From: Maratus speciosus
Lineage: Eukaryota > Arthropoda > Arachnida > Araneae > Salticidae
Direction of reading: 5' to 3'
Assembly (NCBI GenBank): GCA_963932465.1
Contig: OZ010798.1
Location: 17,468,981-17,532,980, forward strand
DNA: 64,000 nucleotides
Shown one piece after another: positions 12,600 to 24,335 of this stretch (positions within the stretch are counted from its first letter, which is position 1; every line of letters starts with the position of its first letter). The position numbers and the translations under genes are program-made. The notes under the pieces were generated by a model that was given only the letters and a program-made list of their open reading frames with translations, had not been told where the DNA came from and ran no database searches.

Positions 12600-12812
12600 T
12601 CAACACGAGAGATATAGGCCCTAATGGGTGTGCCCTCCATGGGGGTCTTTCTAATAGAACCTAACCCGTATTTACGCATGGGAATCCACGGTTTCGTAGA
12701 AAACCATGAAAACTCTGAAACGGTTAGGCCGACGGGCGCGATTGGGTTCGAACCCAGCACCTTCCGTCTACCAGCTTCGAGGGCAGAACTTCTCATCCAC
12801 TGGTGAGGCGGG
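12600..12812 (-). mobile_element. tRNA-derived SINE-like segment
   Basis: On the minus strand, a tRNA-like head covers 12808 down to about 12735. The D-arm is CTCACCAGTGGATGAG, followed by an A-box-like TGGATGAGAAG. The anticodon arm is TCTGCC...GGTAGA with loop CTCGAAG. The T-arm with a perfect B box is GGGTTCGAACCC (12744-12755). The acceptor stem does not close properly, so this is not a functional tRNA. An unrelated ~130-base body follows (to about 12600), as expected for a SINE. No poly(A) tail or TSD was resolved. Confidence 0.55.
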
Positions 12813-13305
12813 TCGGGTTTAGGTCCGGATGACTTCTACTTTTCTGAGGCGGGTCGGGTTGACTTCTACTTTTTAGCTGTGCCTAGCGCATTGGGTTTGG
12901 GGCAGATTAACATACATTATTATTTCGGGTTTGGATGAGTTTCAGATTGGGTTTTCACTCTTGCGAGAAGGATTCGAGCCGACCCTAATTTTGAATAGAA
13001 AGTCTAAATATTTTTTAAGATAAAAACTACATACAGTACTAAAAGCTCCATAACGGGCACGCCCAAACAATTATTTAATAATATTTTCTAATATTCAGGA
13101 TTATGTAAAAAATACCAATTTGTACAAGACTGCTTGTCTGTTTATATCTAAGATCAGTTGTAATTCACTAAAGAATGCTTTGAAACTTAAAAAACATTAA
13201 AAAACATATCGGATGTCCTGAAATGGACTGACTGATTTTAAAATTCAGTAACTTGCAAATGGTGACAGCAATTAAAAAAATCTTGCAGGAGGATTATGTA
13301 AGATG

Positions 13306-13461
13306 TCAGGAGATTTTTCACTGCGATTTTTTTATTTTACTTTACAATAGCAGCGATATATGGCGCTGCAAACAATAGTTGTTAAATCGGGCACCGATTT
13401 AGCGCCTATTGCTTGCAATACCATCTGCCATTGCTATTTTAAACTAAAATTAAGAATCGCA

Positions 13462-13501
<40 letters not shown>

Positions 13502-13505
13502 CTGA
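13306..13505. mobile_element. 200-bp foldback MITE (TCAGGAG ends)
   Basis: The left end is TCAGGAGATTTTTCACTGCG and the right end (CTCCTGA after a long A-run and AATCGCAGTT) is its reverse complement. The two halves pair almost throughout, meeting at a centre AAATCGGGCACCGATTT (about 13382-13400). The right half carries an A-run of about 32 bases (13466-13497). No target duplication could be identified because the right end abuts the next element. Confidence 0.75.
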
Positions 13506-13797
13506 TCAGGGGTGATTCTCAGTAAAAAAAAAAAAAAAAAAAAAAAAAATTCTGAAATGTTACAGCAGAGAGGGGGCGAGGGGAATTCCCTCTTTGCACT
13601 AATTATTTTTGTTGCGGGTCGGGTTAGCTGTTTTCGATTCGGGTCAATTTCAGGCTGAGTGTAGATTCCTGCAAGTTGGGTTTGGGTTAACCCATTTTCT
13701 TCAAAAGTTAGTTGGGTATATTATTTCAGATTAAAAACTATACCTATAATAATAAACATATGTATGTGTGCTGTTTTCTAAAGAGACCACTGTATTT

Positions 13798-14160
13798 GTA
13801 AACGACTCTTTGATAAAATTCGCATTTCTTCCACGACTCTTTGACGAAATTTTCGTGTTTTCGCAGCCCTTTGATAAAATTCGCGTTTTTTCAGCGATTC
13901 TTTGAAGAAAATCGCGGAATAATTTGATGAAATGTGAGTTTTTTTTCGCGATCCTTTGACGAAATTCGCGTTTATTTTTACAAAATTTGCGTTTTCTCCG
14001 CGATTTTTTGAAGAAATTCGCTTTTTCCGTGATCATTTGAAGAAATGCGCGTTTTTTCAGTAGCCCTTTGACCAAATTCACATTTATCCGGCAATTCTTT
14101 GGTGAAATTGAAGTTATTTCCTGAGAGCAATTGACGAAATAGATTTTTTATGGCGACCAT
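13798..14160 (+). repeat. ~31-bp monomer array A
   Basis: About eleven imperfect copies of TTTGACGAAATTCGCGTTTT plus TTCCGCGATCC are present. Each monomer contains CGCG, a T-run and CGCG in an arrangement that can pair on itself. The array lies inside satellite-bearing copy A. Confidence 0.85.
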
Positions 14161-14243
14161 TTGTCAAAATTCACGATTATTGTTATGTCCGAATTTTCGG
14201 ATTCAGGAAATATTTTTTTAATATTTGTAACAGAATGCCTTAA

Positions 14244-14494
14244 CTTTCTCGCTGCGTATATATATATTATGAATATAGGTTCAAAAATTGCGCATTTTAT
14301 TAGATGTTTGAAATCTGCATATATTTTAGAGTTCAAATATGTCCAAAATCTTTGTGAAAGAGTTTCTCTTTTAAATAGAACTAAATCATAAAAAAAAAAA
14401 AAAAAAAAAAAGATTTGCTCCGGAATTCGCGGGTTGCGCAAATTTTGCCACTTTTACGTTGGCCGTAGAAATCGCGGGATACGCAGCGTGAGGG
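14244..14494. mobile_element. piggyBac-type MITE with TTAA duplication (copy 1)
   Basis: TTAA flanks it on both sides (14240-14243 and 14495-14498). The ends are CTTTCTCGCTGCGTA and, reversed, CCCTCACGCTGCGTA. The 251-bp body is closely similar to the element at 43464-43706. It interrupts the 3' end of the satellite-bearing element exactly at the TTAA of GAATGCC-TTAA-ATTTTCGG. The uninterrupted form of that site is visible at 29755-29775. Confidence 0.88.
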
Positions 14495-14548
14495 TTAAAT
14501 TTTCGGAAATTTCGTTGCCGAGGTGCCCGTGATTGAGAAGTTTTACTG

Positions 14549-15456
14549 AATTTAGATTTCTTTAAAAATTTATTTAGTTTTTAATCTTATTGTATTTTAA
14601 AAGTTCAAAATATTGATTATAATCAGTACAACGTCGAAACACATTTCAAGTAAAAGCTTTACAAAAATTGAATATTTAATTTGGGGCCCCTAAAAGCGAA
14701 GGAGGAGGGAATAGGGGACACTGTTCAGTTTGCCCAACATTTAATCAAGTGCTCCTTCTGCAAAAAGTCCAACCCTGCATTATATAGAAGCATCATATAC
14801 CGCTAAATAGAGGTGTCCAGTATTCGGAAGTGTCCGTTATGAAGGTTATTGGATCTCGGATACCTAATATCGGACACCTTTAATTAGCTACAGCCTTTTT
14901 TAATCAACAACCCTGACATATTTGTTTATTTTTACCTCACAAAAGCAGACACCTTCGATTATCGAACAAATTCCGCAGCCTGCAGATGTCCGCTGTTGAA
15001 AACTTTTACACACACACACACAAGAAAAAAAAAAAAAAAAAAAAAAAAATTCATATTATAGGGTATATTCATCTTTTGAGTATCTTGAAACGATCAAAAA
15101 CACCGCCTTTTTCAAAATACCAAAACGCAAATAATATGCAATTAAGATTTTTTTCCCTTTCTACCTAAACTATATATTCTTAACTGTATTATCAAAAAAA
15201 AAAAAAAAAAAAAAAAAAAAAGAAGGAAAAAAAAAGAAAGAAAATGTTGTATATACAAAATTAATATTTAAATTTTAAATTTAAACCTTCATATTGCTAA
15301 TGCGTGAGATAAAATCTAAGTGCTGCGCGCATGATAAAATTCTAAATTATGCATATAGAAAACAATTTTTGAACAAAATAGAATCGTACCACACCTACTT
15401 CTAAATTAAACCCAAAATATACACAAAAAGTTTCGTTTAAAATTCAATTTTAGTAC

Positions 15457-15487
<31 letters not shown>

Positions 15488-15517
15488 CAAGTGCAAACAA
15501 ATAAATAACCAAAATAT

Positions 15518-15559
<42 letters not shown>

Positions 15560-16150
15560 TTCTACATGTAGACTATATAGAAACGCACATTTGTTTATTT
15601 TGCAAAAGCTGTAGTTTACATAGTTTGAAAGCAACAGTGCGCACAAACTTCAAATTTACTAATCAGAGAAAACGCTTTTTAAAGTTTCGATATCTACGGA
15701 CCTTCAATTATACCCACCTATAAATGACCTTTTCCCTATCACCTTTTCTAATAAATGATTATAACTCAAGAAAAAAGTGCATATTTTTGAATGGGGTTTT
15801 TTTGCATATTGTTGAGAAATATTAAAACAATCAGAATAAAACAAAACCGAAAACTGATTTTTTGAAAGTTTTAAGGTCCTGTGCCCTCTTAAAATTAAAA
15901 TTTTCTTTAAAATTTATACTGACACAAGGACAATTTAAAAAAAAAGTATAGATCAGATGATAATTACAGAAGATATTTAACTATCAATAAATAAAGAAAG
16001 AAATGTTATATTTTAATAACAAAGAAAAAATTAGTTCTAGTTTCAAAACTTTGTCTTAAATCTACACATAATCAGTAAAACCTAATAAAATAGCTTAAGA
16101 GATAAAGCGCAATCACTCTCCAAATAATTAAAAGTTTTATTGACATTATA
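14549..16150. other. AT-rich stretch with long homopolymers and pogo-end debris
   Basis: It contains poly(A) or poly(T) runs of 20 bases or more near 15025-15049, 15195-15221, 15459-15485 and a T40 run at 15519-15558. Segments at 14805-14880 and 14948-15000 (AGGTGTCCAGTATTCGG, GACACCTTCGATTATCG) resemble decayed pogo/Tigger ends. No gene is seen. Lysine-rich or phenylalanine-rich frames here are homopolymer translations. Confidence 0.6.
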
Positions 16151-16895
16151 CAGTAAACTCTGTCTAAGGCGGAATCGATGGGGACTGAGAAAATTTTCCG
16201 TGGTAGACAATATTCCGGCTTATACAAAAAAGCTTCCCCTCCCGCACCCAAAAAACAAAACAAAAAAAAAAAAAAAAAAAAAGCCCTCGAATTTGATGAT
16301 TTTTTATTGATTTTCCTGACTCGAAAATCGGTTGAAAACTGAAATTCGGAAAGATCTTTTGTCTTTAGAGATAAATGAGAAACGCTATTCAATTTCTTAG
16401 TACTGCTGTAATACATGCAAATTGGAAGTTTACACACACACACACACACAAAAACTAACAAAAACCCGTCAATAAACTTCGAGAATGAGATAGAAAGCTA
16501 TAACTTTGAATTTGAGTACATCCTTAAAGTATAATATATTGCACTTTCGAAAAAATATATTTTCATAAATGTTCATTCTACTAGAAAAGTTAACTTTTAA
16601 ATATAATTTTGCATATGAAAAAATGGCACAAGCATAAATTCCTTAAATTTAAACAGTTTCTGTTCTTTTGAATTAACTTTTTCAAGGTGTTACGGAATTT
16701 AACTAACATGCACGACATTGAGCATTTGACTTATCAGTTTTAAAGTTTAATAAACAAAATGCTTTTCATTTTTAAATTATCCCTTTTTCCGCCTTATGCA
16801 AAATTTTGGTTTCGGTGGGACCTTAAAATGCTTTCCGTTTCCGCGGTAGACAGATTTCCGGCTTATACAGAGTCCACCTTAGACAGAATTTACTG
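16151..16895. mobile_element. pogo/mariner-type MITE with TA duplication
   Basis: The left end is TA|CAGTAAACTCTGTCTAAGGC. The right end, reversed, is TA|CAGTAAATTCTGTCTAAGGT. Both continue with blocks containing GTAGACAGA(A)T..CCGGCTTATAC. The terminal inverted repeats extend roughly 75-100 bases with mismatches. The 745-bp interior has no transposase. Confidence 0.85.
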
Positions 16896-18594
16896 TATAT
16901 ATATTTTTCTCCTTCCAGTCTAATGACAGATGATTCATCATGCGGTTTTGATTACGATAGGGAAAATAGAATAAAATGGTTGAATAACAGCGTTGAATGG
17001 ATGTTCAAAAAGTATTCGTTTAAATACTTATAATTCACCATGGTGTACAAAACATGAGTAGAGGAAACTTTATTAGACAAGGAAAGCATACATAATATAA
17101 TAATTAAAAACAGTTATTAAATTGAGATGGTTACTATAAAGACATGGGTATTCCAGTACATATCACATAATAAACCTTTGAAAAATATAAAATCCGAATG
17201 AAACCGAAGTAAGCATTAACAAATGCTGTCTCATTCAATGCTTTTAAAAATATTGTACACATAAATAATACTATGAAACGACTCTTCGTGAAAAAAAATC
17301 CAGAACATGTTTTCTTACAAGCGTATTTACTACTAAATATCAATATTTTTCGCGAATATTTCATATAAAAATATAAATTCATACAAAATTGGATTAAATT
17401 ACACATAAAATAAAATAAAAATTGAAATGTTACTTCTAGAGTTGATATTGATGCCAGCGATTTTCTAATTAGGTTTGAAGTCAACTGTATAGTAAGTACT
17501 GTTTACAGTTTTTTAATTAACTCAACTTTATTTTTTGTACGTAAAGATTGTAAGAAGTATTTTGTAATCGATATCACTGCCCTTTTTTCCCCCCTGTTTC
17601 TATGACTTAGAAACGAAACAAAGTAAATTTATATATTTATCAATAAATTTTATTTCGCGCTTGCTAACAAGCCTAATTTTAGCGGTGGATGTGGAATAAT
17701 CGCGATCCAAATTAAAGAATTGTAAAGACAGTTTTTCGAACTTCATGAAATTCAAAATTCCCATTAAAATATTACAAAAGAGTGTTTTTTTTTTTTACTT
17801 CTTATGAGCATATTTTTTTTTTCCTCAATTTTTAGAGATTCAGAAAATTATATTTATTTATTTATGAAGAAGAAATTTGATAGCGATCTAAAGCTAGAAG
17901 TGGAAGAAGGGTTGGGGGGGGGGGGGGGGGCAGTATGGTTAGTTCTCAAAATATTTTTACCCTTCATAGAGTATTTATTCAAAATAACTGTTGATTAGTG
18001 ATTCTCCGCTTCTTTTTTGAGCTCAACTTTTTTGAATAAAACAATAAATCGCAAAATTTTCATACATCTTTCTCTGGATATTCTCCATTTTACTAATAAA
18101 TTTGTCTTGCCATGCAAAGTGTAGTTTGTAGCATTTTTGCTTTTGTAAAGATTTCCATTACCGCGTCACCAAGAATTGAAACTAATGAGTTGATGATATA
18201 GCTTGACTGTAATCGTACAACTGTCATCACAGAAAGAGAAAATTTATCGTGAGCAGGGGGTGATTCTTTGAAACCTGAATGCTGAAGGAATAGCATACAC
18301 CATCGTTTCACATACCGGCCCCATATATAACTGATTACTTACTATCTTGTCATTACTGTGCCTTGGGTTCTTTTCTACTACGCTACGTCCAAATCATTCT
18401 TTTCATACCTTTATTATTTCATCACAGATGGTAAAAATCTGTGGAACCACTATTAGAAGAAATTGGAAACTCAAAGGGGTTTTTCAGAAAAAAGAGGAAA
18501 GGACGCTTTGCATTGTGAATGTCATCCATAACTAATTGAAAAATATTTCGTAGCTCTTCTCAATTCAAAGTAAGAGTTCTGCATCGGATCAGTA
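16896..18594. other. AT-rich stretch with no recognised gene
   Basis: Nothing is bounded with confidence. A G-run of about 18 lies near 17914-17931. The open frames 17134-17484 (minus) and 18093-18311 (minus) lack recognisable domains or splice context. Confidence 0.5.
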
Positions 18595-18745
18595 ACGCGC
18601 TATTATCTGAACCCGACCGGACCCCCAGTCCAAGTCGGTCGGGTTGGCGCTATATTTTTAAGTTGCAGGTCGGGTTGGCTTTCATTATTTCGGATTGTCT
18701 TTTGACTTTTGCAGGCCGGGTTCGGGTTGATTGATTTTCAACTAA
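18595..18745. repeat. CGGGTCGGGTT-rich remnant
   Basis: Blocks GAACCCGACCGG, GTCGGTCGGGTTGG, GCAGGTCGGGTTGGC and CAGGCCGGGTTCGGGTTG occur within 150 bases. They are alike in style to the repeats at 12375-12562 and 13612-13690. This is probably the subterminal region of the same transposon type. Confidence 0.55.
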
Positions 18746-19019
18746 ATGTCCAAAATATTTTTTTTTCATTCAGGTGAAAATCTATATATATTAGGGTTCC
18801 GGAAAATTGGATATATTTAGTGAACACTTTCATTTTCCAACACTTTTATATTTTTACTCTTTTTCATCTGAATAGTGGATACCACCAAATTTACAGATAC
18901 ATAACGTGCGTGAGCGCATAAGTTATTACAAAAACTTTTTTGTATGATGTATCAATAACGAAATGTTGGCAATATTTTTCATATTCCAAGAGAAGAAAAA
19001 CAAGTTGGAATTTGTACGT

Positions 19020-19440
19020 CAAACGTGACAAATGATGTGCGTTCGTACTGTAACTAGTTTCATAAATAGTCAGATCTTGGTGCTATAGCTATTGCACTCT
19101 TATGTAAAAATGCCTGAATACAAAATTTATTACGATTATATATATTTAATTCAGTAATACGGAAATAATATGACTATATCTTAAATAGGACGTCATCACC
19201 ATGGCAACCTAGAATCATTACCTATTGTGGGATATCATTGAATTAATTTCGTATGATAGGATTTAATAGAACGAAGAAAACTTTTAATAATATCTTTTTA
19301 AGTTTTGATTCGACTTTCATAAAATTTGAAGCGACTCGACAAAATCTGGAACAATTATCTATATTAAATTTCAAACCATTCGGTTGGGTAGTTTTTGCGC
19401 TGCTATATGCGGGCAGGCGGACGGACCCGACGACGACTGT
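19020..19440 (-). repeat. Dispersed ~400-bp repeat, copy 1
   Basis: Read on the minus strand it aligns along almost its whole length with 37830-38220 on the plus strand. Shared anchors include GAATGGTTTGAAATTTAATA, GTTGCCATGGTGATGACGTC/TTTGCCATGGTGATTACGTC and CAATAGCTATAGCACCAAGA. One end carries GTCCGTCCGCCTGCCCGC-type sequence, an arthropod-style GTCCGTC motif also seen near 22370, 24876 and 37842. The class is unknown. Confidence 0.75.
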
Positions 19441-21357
19441 AGGTGCTACGTATTTATATAATTACATTTTCCCATAGACCATAATATAATGGAATACTTT
19501 TGAGTGTCTCTATAAACAAACTATGTACGCTACATACTTTATTTTTCAATAACGAACATGCATAGAAAATCTCAATAACATATATCAATCACAGAACAAT
19601 CCAACTATATTAATATGTTTAACCACACTCACTAATCAGATACGTGATTCAATCAGTGGAAATCGTGTCATAATTGAAAGAAAAATTACAATGAATTTCA
19701 TAAAATTTAAACAAATTAAAATAATTGCATTAAATAAAGCACTAATTTTGAAAGAACAGAATGCAAATTATTGAGAAAATAGTATTAAGTAATCTGTGTA
19801 AGTAAAATAACAATATTTCTTAGAAATAAAATATATTATTCTCCATTATTAATTCTCCAATGTAAAAAAAAAAAAAATAATAAAAAATAATAATAAATAA
19901 ATAAATAAATAAATAAATAAAAAACATGTGAAATTGGCGCGCAATGCATAATTTAACCATACAGGTTTTGAAGGCTACAAAAAAATACCAAATTCGCGAA
20001 AAAAATGAAACTTCTAAAAAAAAGAACATCAGTCGCTCTAGATCTCCGATGAAGAAAGGTAACAGCTTAGCGCGAATTCCTTTGTGAATGAAAGAAAGGG
20101 GTGAAGCTCCTCCTCAGTAGGGTCGATGTAGCCTCAGGTTATCTTTGGTCAGGGCTGGCTCATCCCTTTGAAGCAATCCATGCTGACCTGTTCCCCTACC
20201 AGGAGTCATGTGGCCACAGAGGACAGAGTAAGGAGATTTTAAATTAGATCTCCATACTCTGTGCATGTGGTGTCAGAGGGAACATACTTTCAGATTGAGG
20301 GTGACAGATAACCGTAGAGACTGTGACCAGAAAACAGTGTTAAAACAATCTAAAAAATTTGTTTCTGTATTTCGGTATAAAGTCTCATTTTTGCAGTCAT
20401 TGATAAAATATTATAATCTTATGTATGTTGTATTATAATGTCGTCTTGCGCAGTAGCAACGTGCTGCAATACAAAATATTATTTTTCATGAGTTCATGAA
20501 AATTGATTTTAGCTGAAAGAGTATTTTTTTTTAAACTTATTTTAAGGCGACTCACTGCCTGTCATTTTGATAAAAAATGACAAAAATGTCAAATTTCATA
20601 CTTTTTTTTTTTCTTTTAATGTGCCTTAGTATTCTTAGAGCATTCTGTCCTAATTTCCGAACGGTTCGATAAATAATAAAGGAGATATACCTAAGTCATA
20701 ATGATGAAATTTAATGTCATTTATGTGTAAGGGAAATGTTTAAACTCATTTTTCTTGGTTCCCAAATTTTTATATTTACATTTTAATCGAAATGCTAAGG
20801 CTTCTTACAATAATTAAGCAAATTGTCTGAAATTTATTAAAAAGTATCTTTAGACCCTGTGTGGGATAACTAAGTACCAAATTTTTGATATGTTTGTAAC
20901 TTTATAAGTTCATTTATTTATTTTTTAAACATGTTATTTTCTCACTTTTTCCATATGCATTCACTAATTTTTTTTCTGCTGATCTACTGGTCTCATCAAA
21001 AATCCGATACTTAGATTTATGGAAAAAAGGATAAAAATATCCATTCCCAAATATGAAAAATGAAAAAGAAGAAAGAATTTACAAATTGTTAATTTTTTTT
21101 TAATTCAATTTTATAAGAAATATTACTTCTATATCGAGAATTTAACACTTCTTATGATCTGTTATGACTATGCTTTATTCAAACATGAACCTAAAAATAT
21201 AATATAGGGTATAGTTATAAAATAAAATTTTTTGGTACCGAGTCCCCTTAATGATATTTTACAGCTGAAAATGTAATACTTTTTCAGTATTTATGGTATT
21301 GTTATGGCTTCAATGAAGCGTGTAAAATATTTCCTTATTTTTTCTTTGTTTTTAAAT
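19441..21357. other. AT-rich stretch with one GC-richer block
   Basis: An AAAT microsatellite lies at about 19887-19922. The block 20090-20345 (from GGGTGAAGCTCCTCCTCAG to CAGATTGAGGGTGACAG) is distinctly less AT-rich. It may be an old retroposon fragment or an exon-like remnant, but no long frame or motif supports a gene. The remainder is unremarkable. Confidence 0.5.
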
Positions 21358-21363
21358 ATATCA

Positions 21364-22102
21364 TATTTTATGGAAGAAACGCCGCGGCGTTTACGAGTTT
21401 GAAGCTATTTTTTTGTCAAGTGCGGCGTTTACACCATGTGCGGCGTTTACACCATGTGCGGCGTTTACGATTTTTTTCTCGCGCGTGTAAAATGGGCTAA
21501 AATAAAAATTCATTAATCCCATGAATGTATTATTATAAGACTGTTCTCAAGTCCCCTGCTCAACAACGCGAAACTTTCTGACTTTACCGATTATAAAAAC
21601 TGTGACATTTCGGATGATGATACTGAACCATACAGGTGGACAAAGAAAATTTACTACTCTTCCACTCAGATACTAACAACGTAACAACTCAGAGTTTGAG
21701 GGTTTCGAGTAGAAGCTAAAAAAGATCTAAAGTGCATGCGACGTAAAAAGTGTGCTAAGTTGCGACAGCCACTTAAAAAAATGTTGTGTGCCTAAGGAGA
21801 GGATCCGCGTCCCGCGCTCTGGATGGTTTTAATGACAATCGACGGCTCCTTAATTAAAGAAATTACATAAAAATATTTAAAACCTGATTTAAATATTTTA
21901 AATAAAATTTTAGAATCCTAAATTATAAAAATGAGGCACGTTACCCTGTTCAGAAAACATTGATTAAAGTTAGGTCAATGAGACATTGTCGACAAAAGTA
22001 GCGTTCCCACAGGTGCGGCGTTTACGATATTTTTAAACTTATTTAGACCAATTTTGAGGAGTGCGGCGCTTACGACGGTTGCGGCGTTTCTTCCATAAAA
22101 TA
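21364..22102. mobile_element. TIR element with CGTATTTTATGG ends and GCGGCGTTTAC subterminal repeats
   Basis: Positions 21364-21385 (TATTTTATGGAAGAAACGCC + GC) are the perfect reverse complement of 22081-22102. Just inside both ends the motif GTGCGGCGTTTAC recurs (three times on the left, three on the right). The 3' flank reads TACGGTA, giving the end TACCGTATTTTATGG, related to the ends at 31417 and 34561. The interior (21500-21980) has no intact frame. Target duplication is unclear. Confidence 0.8.
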
Positions 22103-22943
22103 CGGTACTCTATTTTGGCGATTAAAATATATATATATATATATATTTAGTGATTATAACAACGCTTTTGAGTAACATTAATGTTTTGAAATATAATTCA
22201 GCGACACACCCAGTATTGGAGGGGGATTATTGGAGGGGGATTATTTCCTTTTATCACTGTCCACAGTATCTGAAATATTCTTATAATTTCAATCAAGTGT
22301 GTAAAATGTTTATTTTCCTTTTTTAAGGTTCGTACTTAAAAAGTAAAACCGGAACCATTATAAGATCACTCTTGTGTCTGTTTGTCTGTCACAGCCATTT
22401 TACTCGTAAACTACGGAACGCAGAAAGTTCAAATTGGGAGAAGTAATAAAGTCTATTGACTCACATATTTTCAGCTTATTAAACATTCATAAATATATTT
22501 AGTAAAAATTCAAAAAGGCTAATTAAGCTGCTTGAAAAAAAAAAAACTCTTTTATTTGCACATCGTGTAGGGCAGAGTTGGCGAACCTATGGCACGCGTG
22601 CCAGAGTTGGCACGCAAGCTAATTTTTCTGGCACGCGAAAAATTTAAATTTGGTAATCGGTATACAGATAAAATCCATTTTTTATTTCTGTTATAACCAA
22701 TAAAATATTTTTACATACGTTCAGTACACAAATAATGCAATTATTTTTTGCATGGATTAACACATAATAATTTTCTTTTCCTGCAGCGTTTTCGCGATGT
22801 ATTTTACCTTTCTATACGAATTTAAAAAGCTGTAATTTACAAATGAATTTAATTGACAGTCACTGCAATAAAATGACAAATGAATTTAATTTAGCTATGT
22901 ATATTTGTAAAAATAACAAAATATGAACTAGATATAAGGTTAG
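22103..22943. other. Spacer with a hAT-like solo end and GTCTGTC motif
   Basis: GTGTCTGTTTGTCTGTCACAG near 22372 belongs to the dispersed GTCCGTC-type motif. At 22573, CAGAGTTGGCGAACCTATGG followed by CACGCGTGCC and CTGGCACGCG resembles the 5' ends of hAT elements (CAGAGGTGGCCAACC-type). No right end was found. A (TA)n tract lies at 22128-22147. No gene is seen. Confidence 0.5.
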
Positions 22944-23381
22944 TTGGGGTAACTGGACCCACGAGGTAACTGGGCCATTAGGCTATTTTATAAAAAAACT
23001 GTCGATGTTTTTTAAGTTTTAGCTTTTGTGAACATGCCCCTTAACATCTACTTCCTAAAACAACGTGTGTCAACTCAATCACAACTCTCACTTTTCTGTG
23101 ATAGGTTGTCAAAAGTTTACGTTTCTTTTTTTTTTAAACAACGTCAATATGGTTGAACTTCCTCGGCTTTTTATTAAAATCCTGTAAGTACTTTTATTAA
23201 ACAATCCTTTTTTTTAAAGATTAGGCATACAACCACATTAATATTATTAGGTATCTATACATATTTACTTTATGTTTCAAATGTAAGCCCGGTGTCCCAG
23301 TTACCCCATAAATTTTTCAAGACGGGGTAACTGGGACATGTATCCGGGGTAGCTGGACCATGCTGGATCCAGTTACCCCAA
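22944..23381. mobile_element. TIR element with TTGGGGTAACTGGA ends
   Basis: The 14-base end TTGGGGTAACTGGA (22944-22957) is the exact reverse complement of 23368-23381. Variants of GGGTAACTGGACC occur repeatedly just inside both ends (for example 22970, 23292, 23325 and 23345). The interior has no coding capacity. The superfamily is not determined, and a target duplication could not be chosen. Confidence 0.75.
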
Positions 23382-24335
23382 TAGTTAAAAATAATGTTTT
23401 TGAGTTTCTCTTACTACAGGAGGTAAATTTCTTCATTGTTCTTTGCTCACAATAAAGAAAATTATGGAATACCTTATTAAAATTACATAATAAAATTTAA
23501 AAAAAGCATATTGGGTGGTATCAAACCAAATTTCTTGACCCCTTGAGAGGCAGTGATGCCATTATGTCATCACATAATTTTAATTCCTAATTGCCACATT
23601 GGCACCGGAATTTTATAATGAAAATTTCACCTGTATTAAGTACGCAGAAATATACTTTTACCTGTTTTCAAATAGATTCTCTTGTAAATACTGGTGTTAT
23701 TAAATTATTTCAACATTTTACGAATGCAAGTATACCTTGCCTCTGAAAACGAGATAGCCAAACCTTGAAATTGTACGATACACAGGGGTCACATTCTATA
23801 GGGAAACTTTATTGTTTCTACCACTATTTTGAAAATAATATCTTCATCGCTCCTTTTCGAAGCGATAGCATGGGAAAGGAAAAAAAGCTGTCGTCAAATG
23901 ACAAAAATCTCTTGTAACTCAATAAGTAATTTATTTATCAAAGAATGGAAAATGCTGTTCATTTCCAAATCGCTTCAATAGTCATACCTATTATTTTTAT
24001 GCTATTATAGTTAAAAATGAGTCAGAAAATTTGTCAGAAGGTTTCGCTTTGATGAGCAGGGAATTTGAGAACCAGACATATTCCCAATGATTCTATTATG
24101 GCTGTTACTATTTTTACAAAACATATTGCCTACCTGACAGATCCTGGGAACAATTAAGCCCAGTTCTGGTCTGGCTCGACTATGTACGAAAATAAATAAG
24201 CAATGTAAGCCTGTTGCAGGCCCGGCCCGAGTCTGCTGAAAAAAAAATTAAACCTGGGCTCAGACACAATGTAACTGTCTGATGGGGATCTCTACGCTGG
24301 ACATGTTACATTTTTGTACTGATGTTGTCAAACTA
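23382..24335. other. AT-rich stretch with no recognised gene
   Basis: I see no bounded element or conserved exon. Short GC-richer fragments near 24140-24300 (for example GCAGGCCCGGCCCGAG) resemble the GGCCCGG-type transposon ends elsewhere but cannot be delimited. Confidence 0.5.

Larger units (their letters stand above)
13507..14516 (+). mobile_element. Satellite-bearing hAT-like element, copy A (3' truncated)
   Basis: The 5' end is CAGGGGTGATTCTCAGTAAA. An A-run, TTCTGAAA...TTACAGCAGAG and a purine-rich GGGGGCGAGGGG block follow, which are also present in the copies at 29340 and 41126. Then come an insertion of CGGGTCGGGTT sequence (about 13610-13700), the 31-bp monomer array, and a 3' segment TTATGTCCGAATTTTC ... 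TTAAATTTTCGGAAAT. A TTAA MITE is inserted in that 3' segment. The terminal GGAACAGAATCACC seen in copy D is missing here. Confidence 0.7.
13034..14548. mobile_element. pogo-like element, host of several nested insertions
   Basis: The left end is TA|CAGTACTAAAAGCTCCATAA followed by CGGGCACGCC. The right end, reversed, is CAGTAAAACTTCTCAATCAC followed by GGGCACCTCGG. The shared CAGTA and CGGGCAC blocks define the terminal repeats. The TA at the right edge has decayed to AA. Inside lie the 200-bp foldback MITE, the satellite-bearing hAT-like element and, within that, a TTAA MITE. No transposase is recognisable. Confidence 0.55.

Noticed and set aside
12735..12808. Functional tRNA gene on the minus strand
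   Set aside because: The B box and two arms are present, but the acceptor stem does not pair and no terminator T-run follows. A SINE head fits better.
15437..15646. Lysine- and phenylalanine-run open frames near poly(A)/poly(T) tracts (also 14986-15168, 31285-31599 and 33377-33643)
   Set aside because: These are translations of homopolymers and contain no conserved protein features.
20090..20345. GC-richer block as an exon or non-coding RNA gene
   Set aside because: It has no open frame, splice-site pair or secondary structure that I could recognise. It is noted only as an unexplained block.
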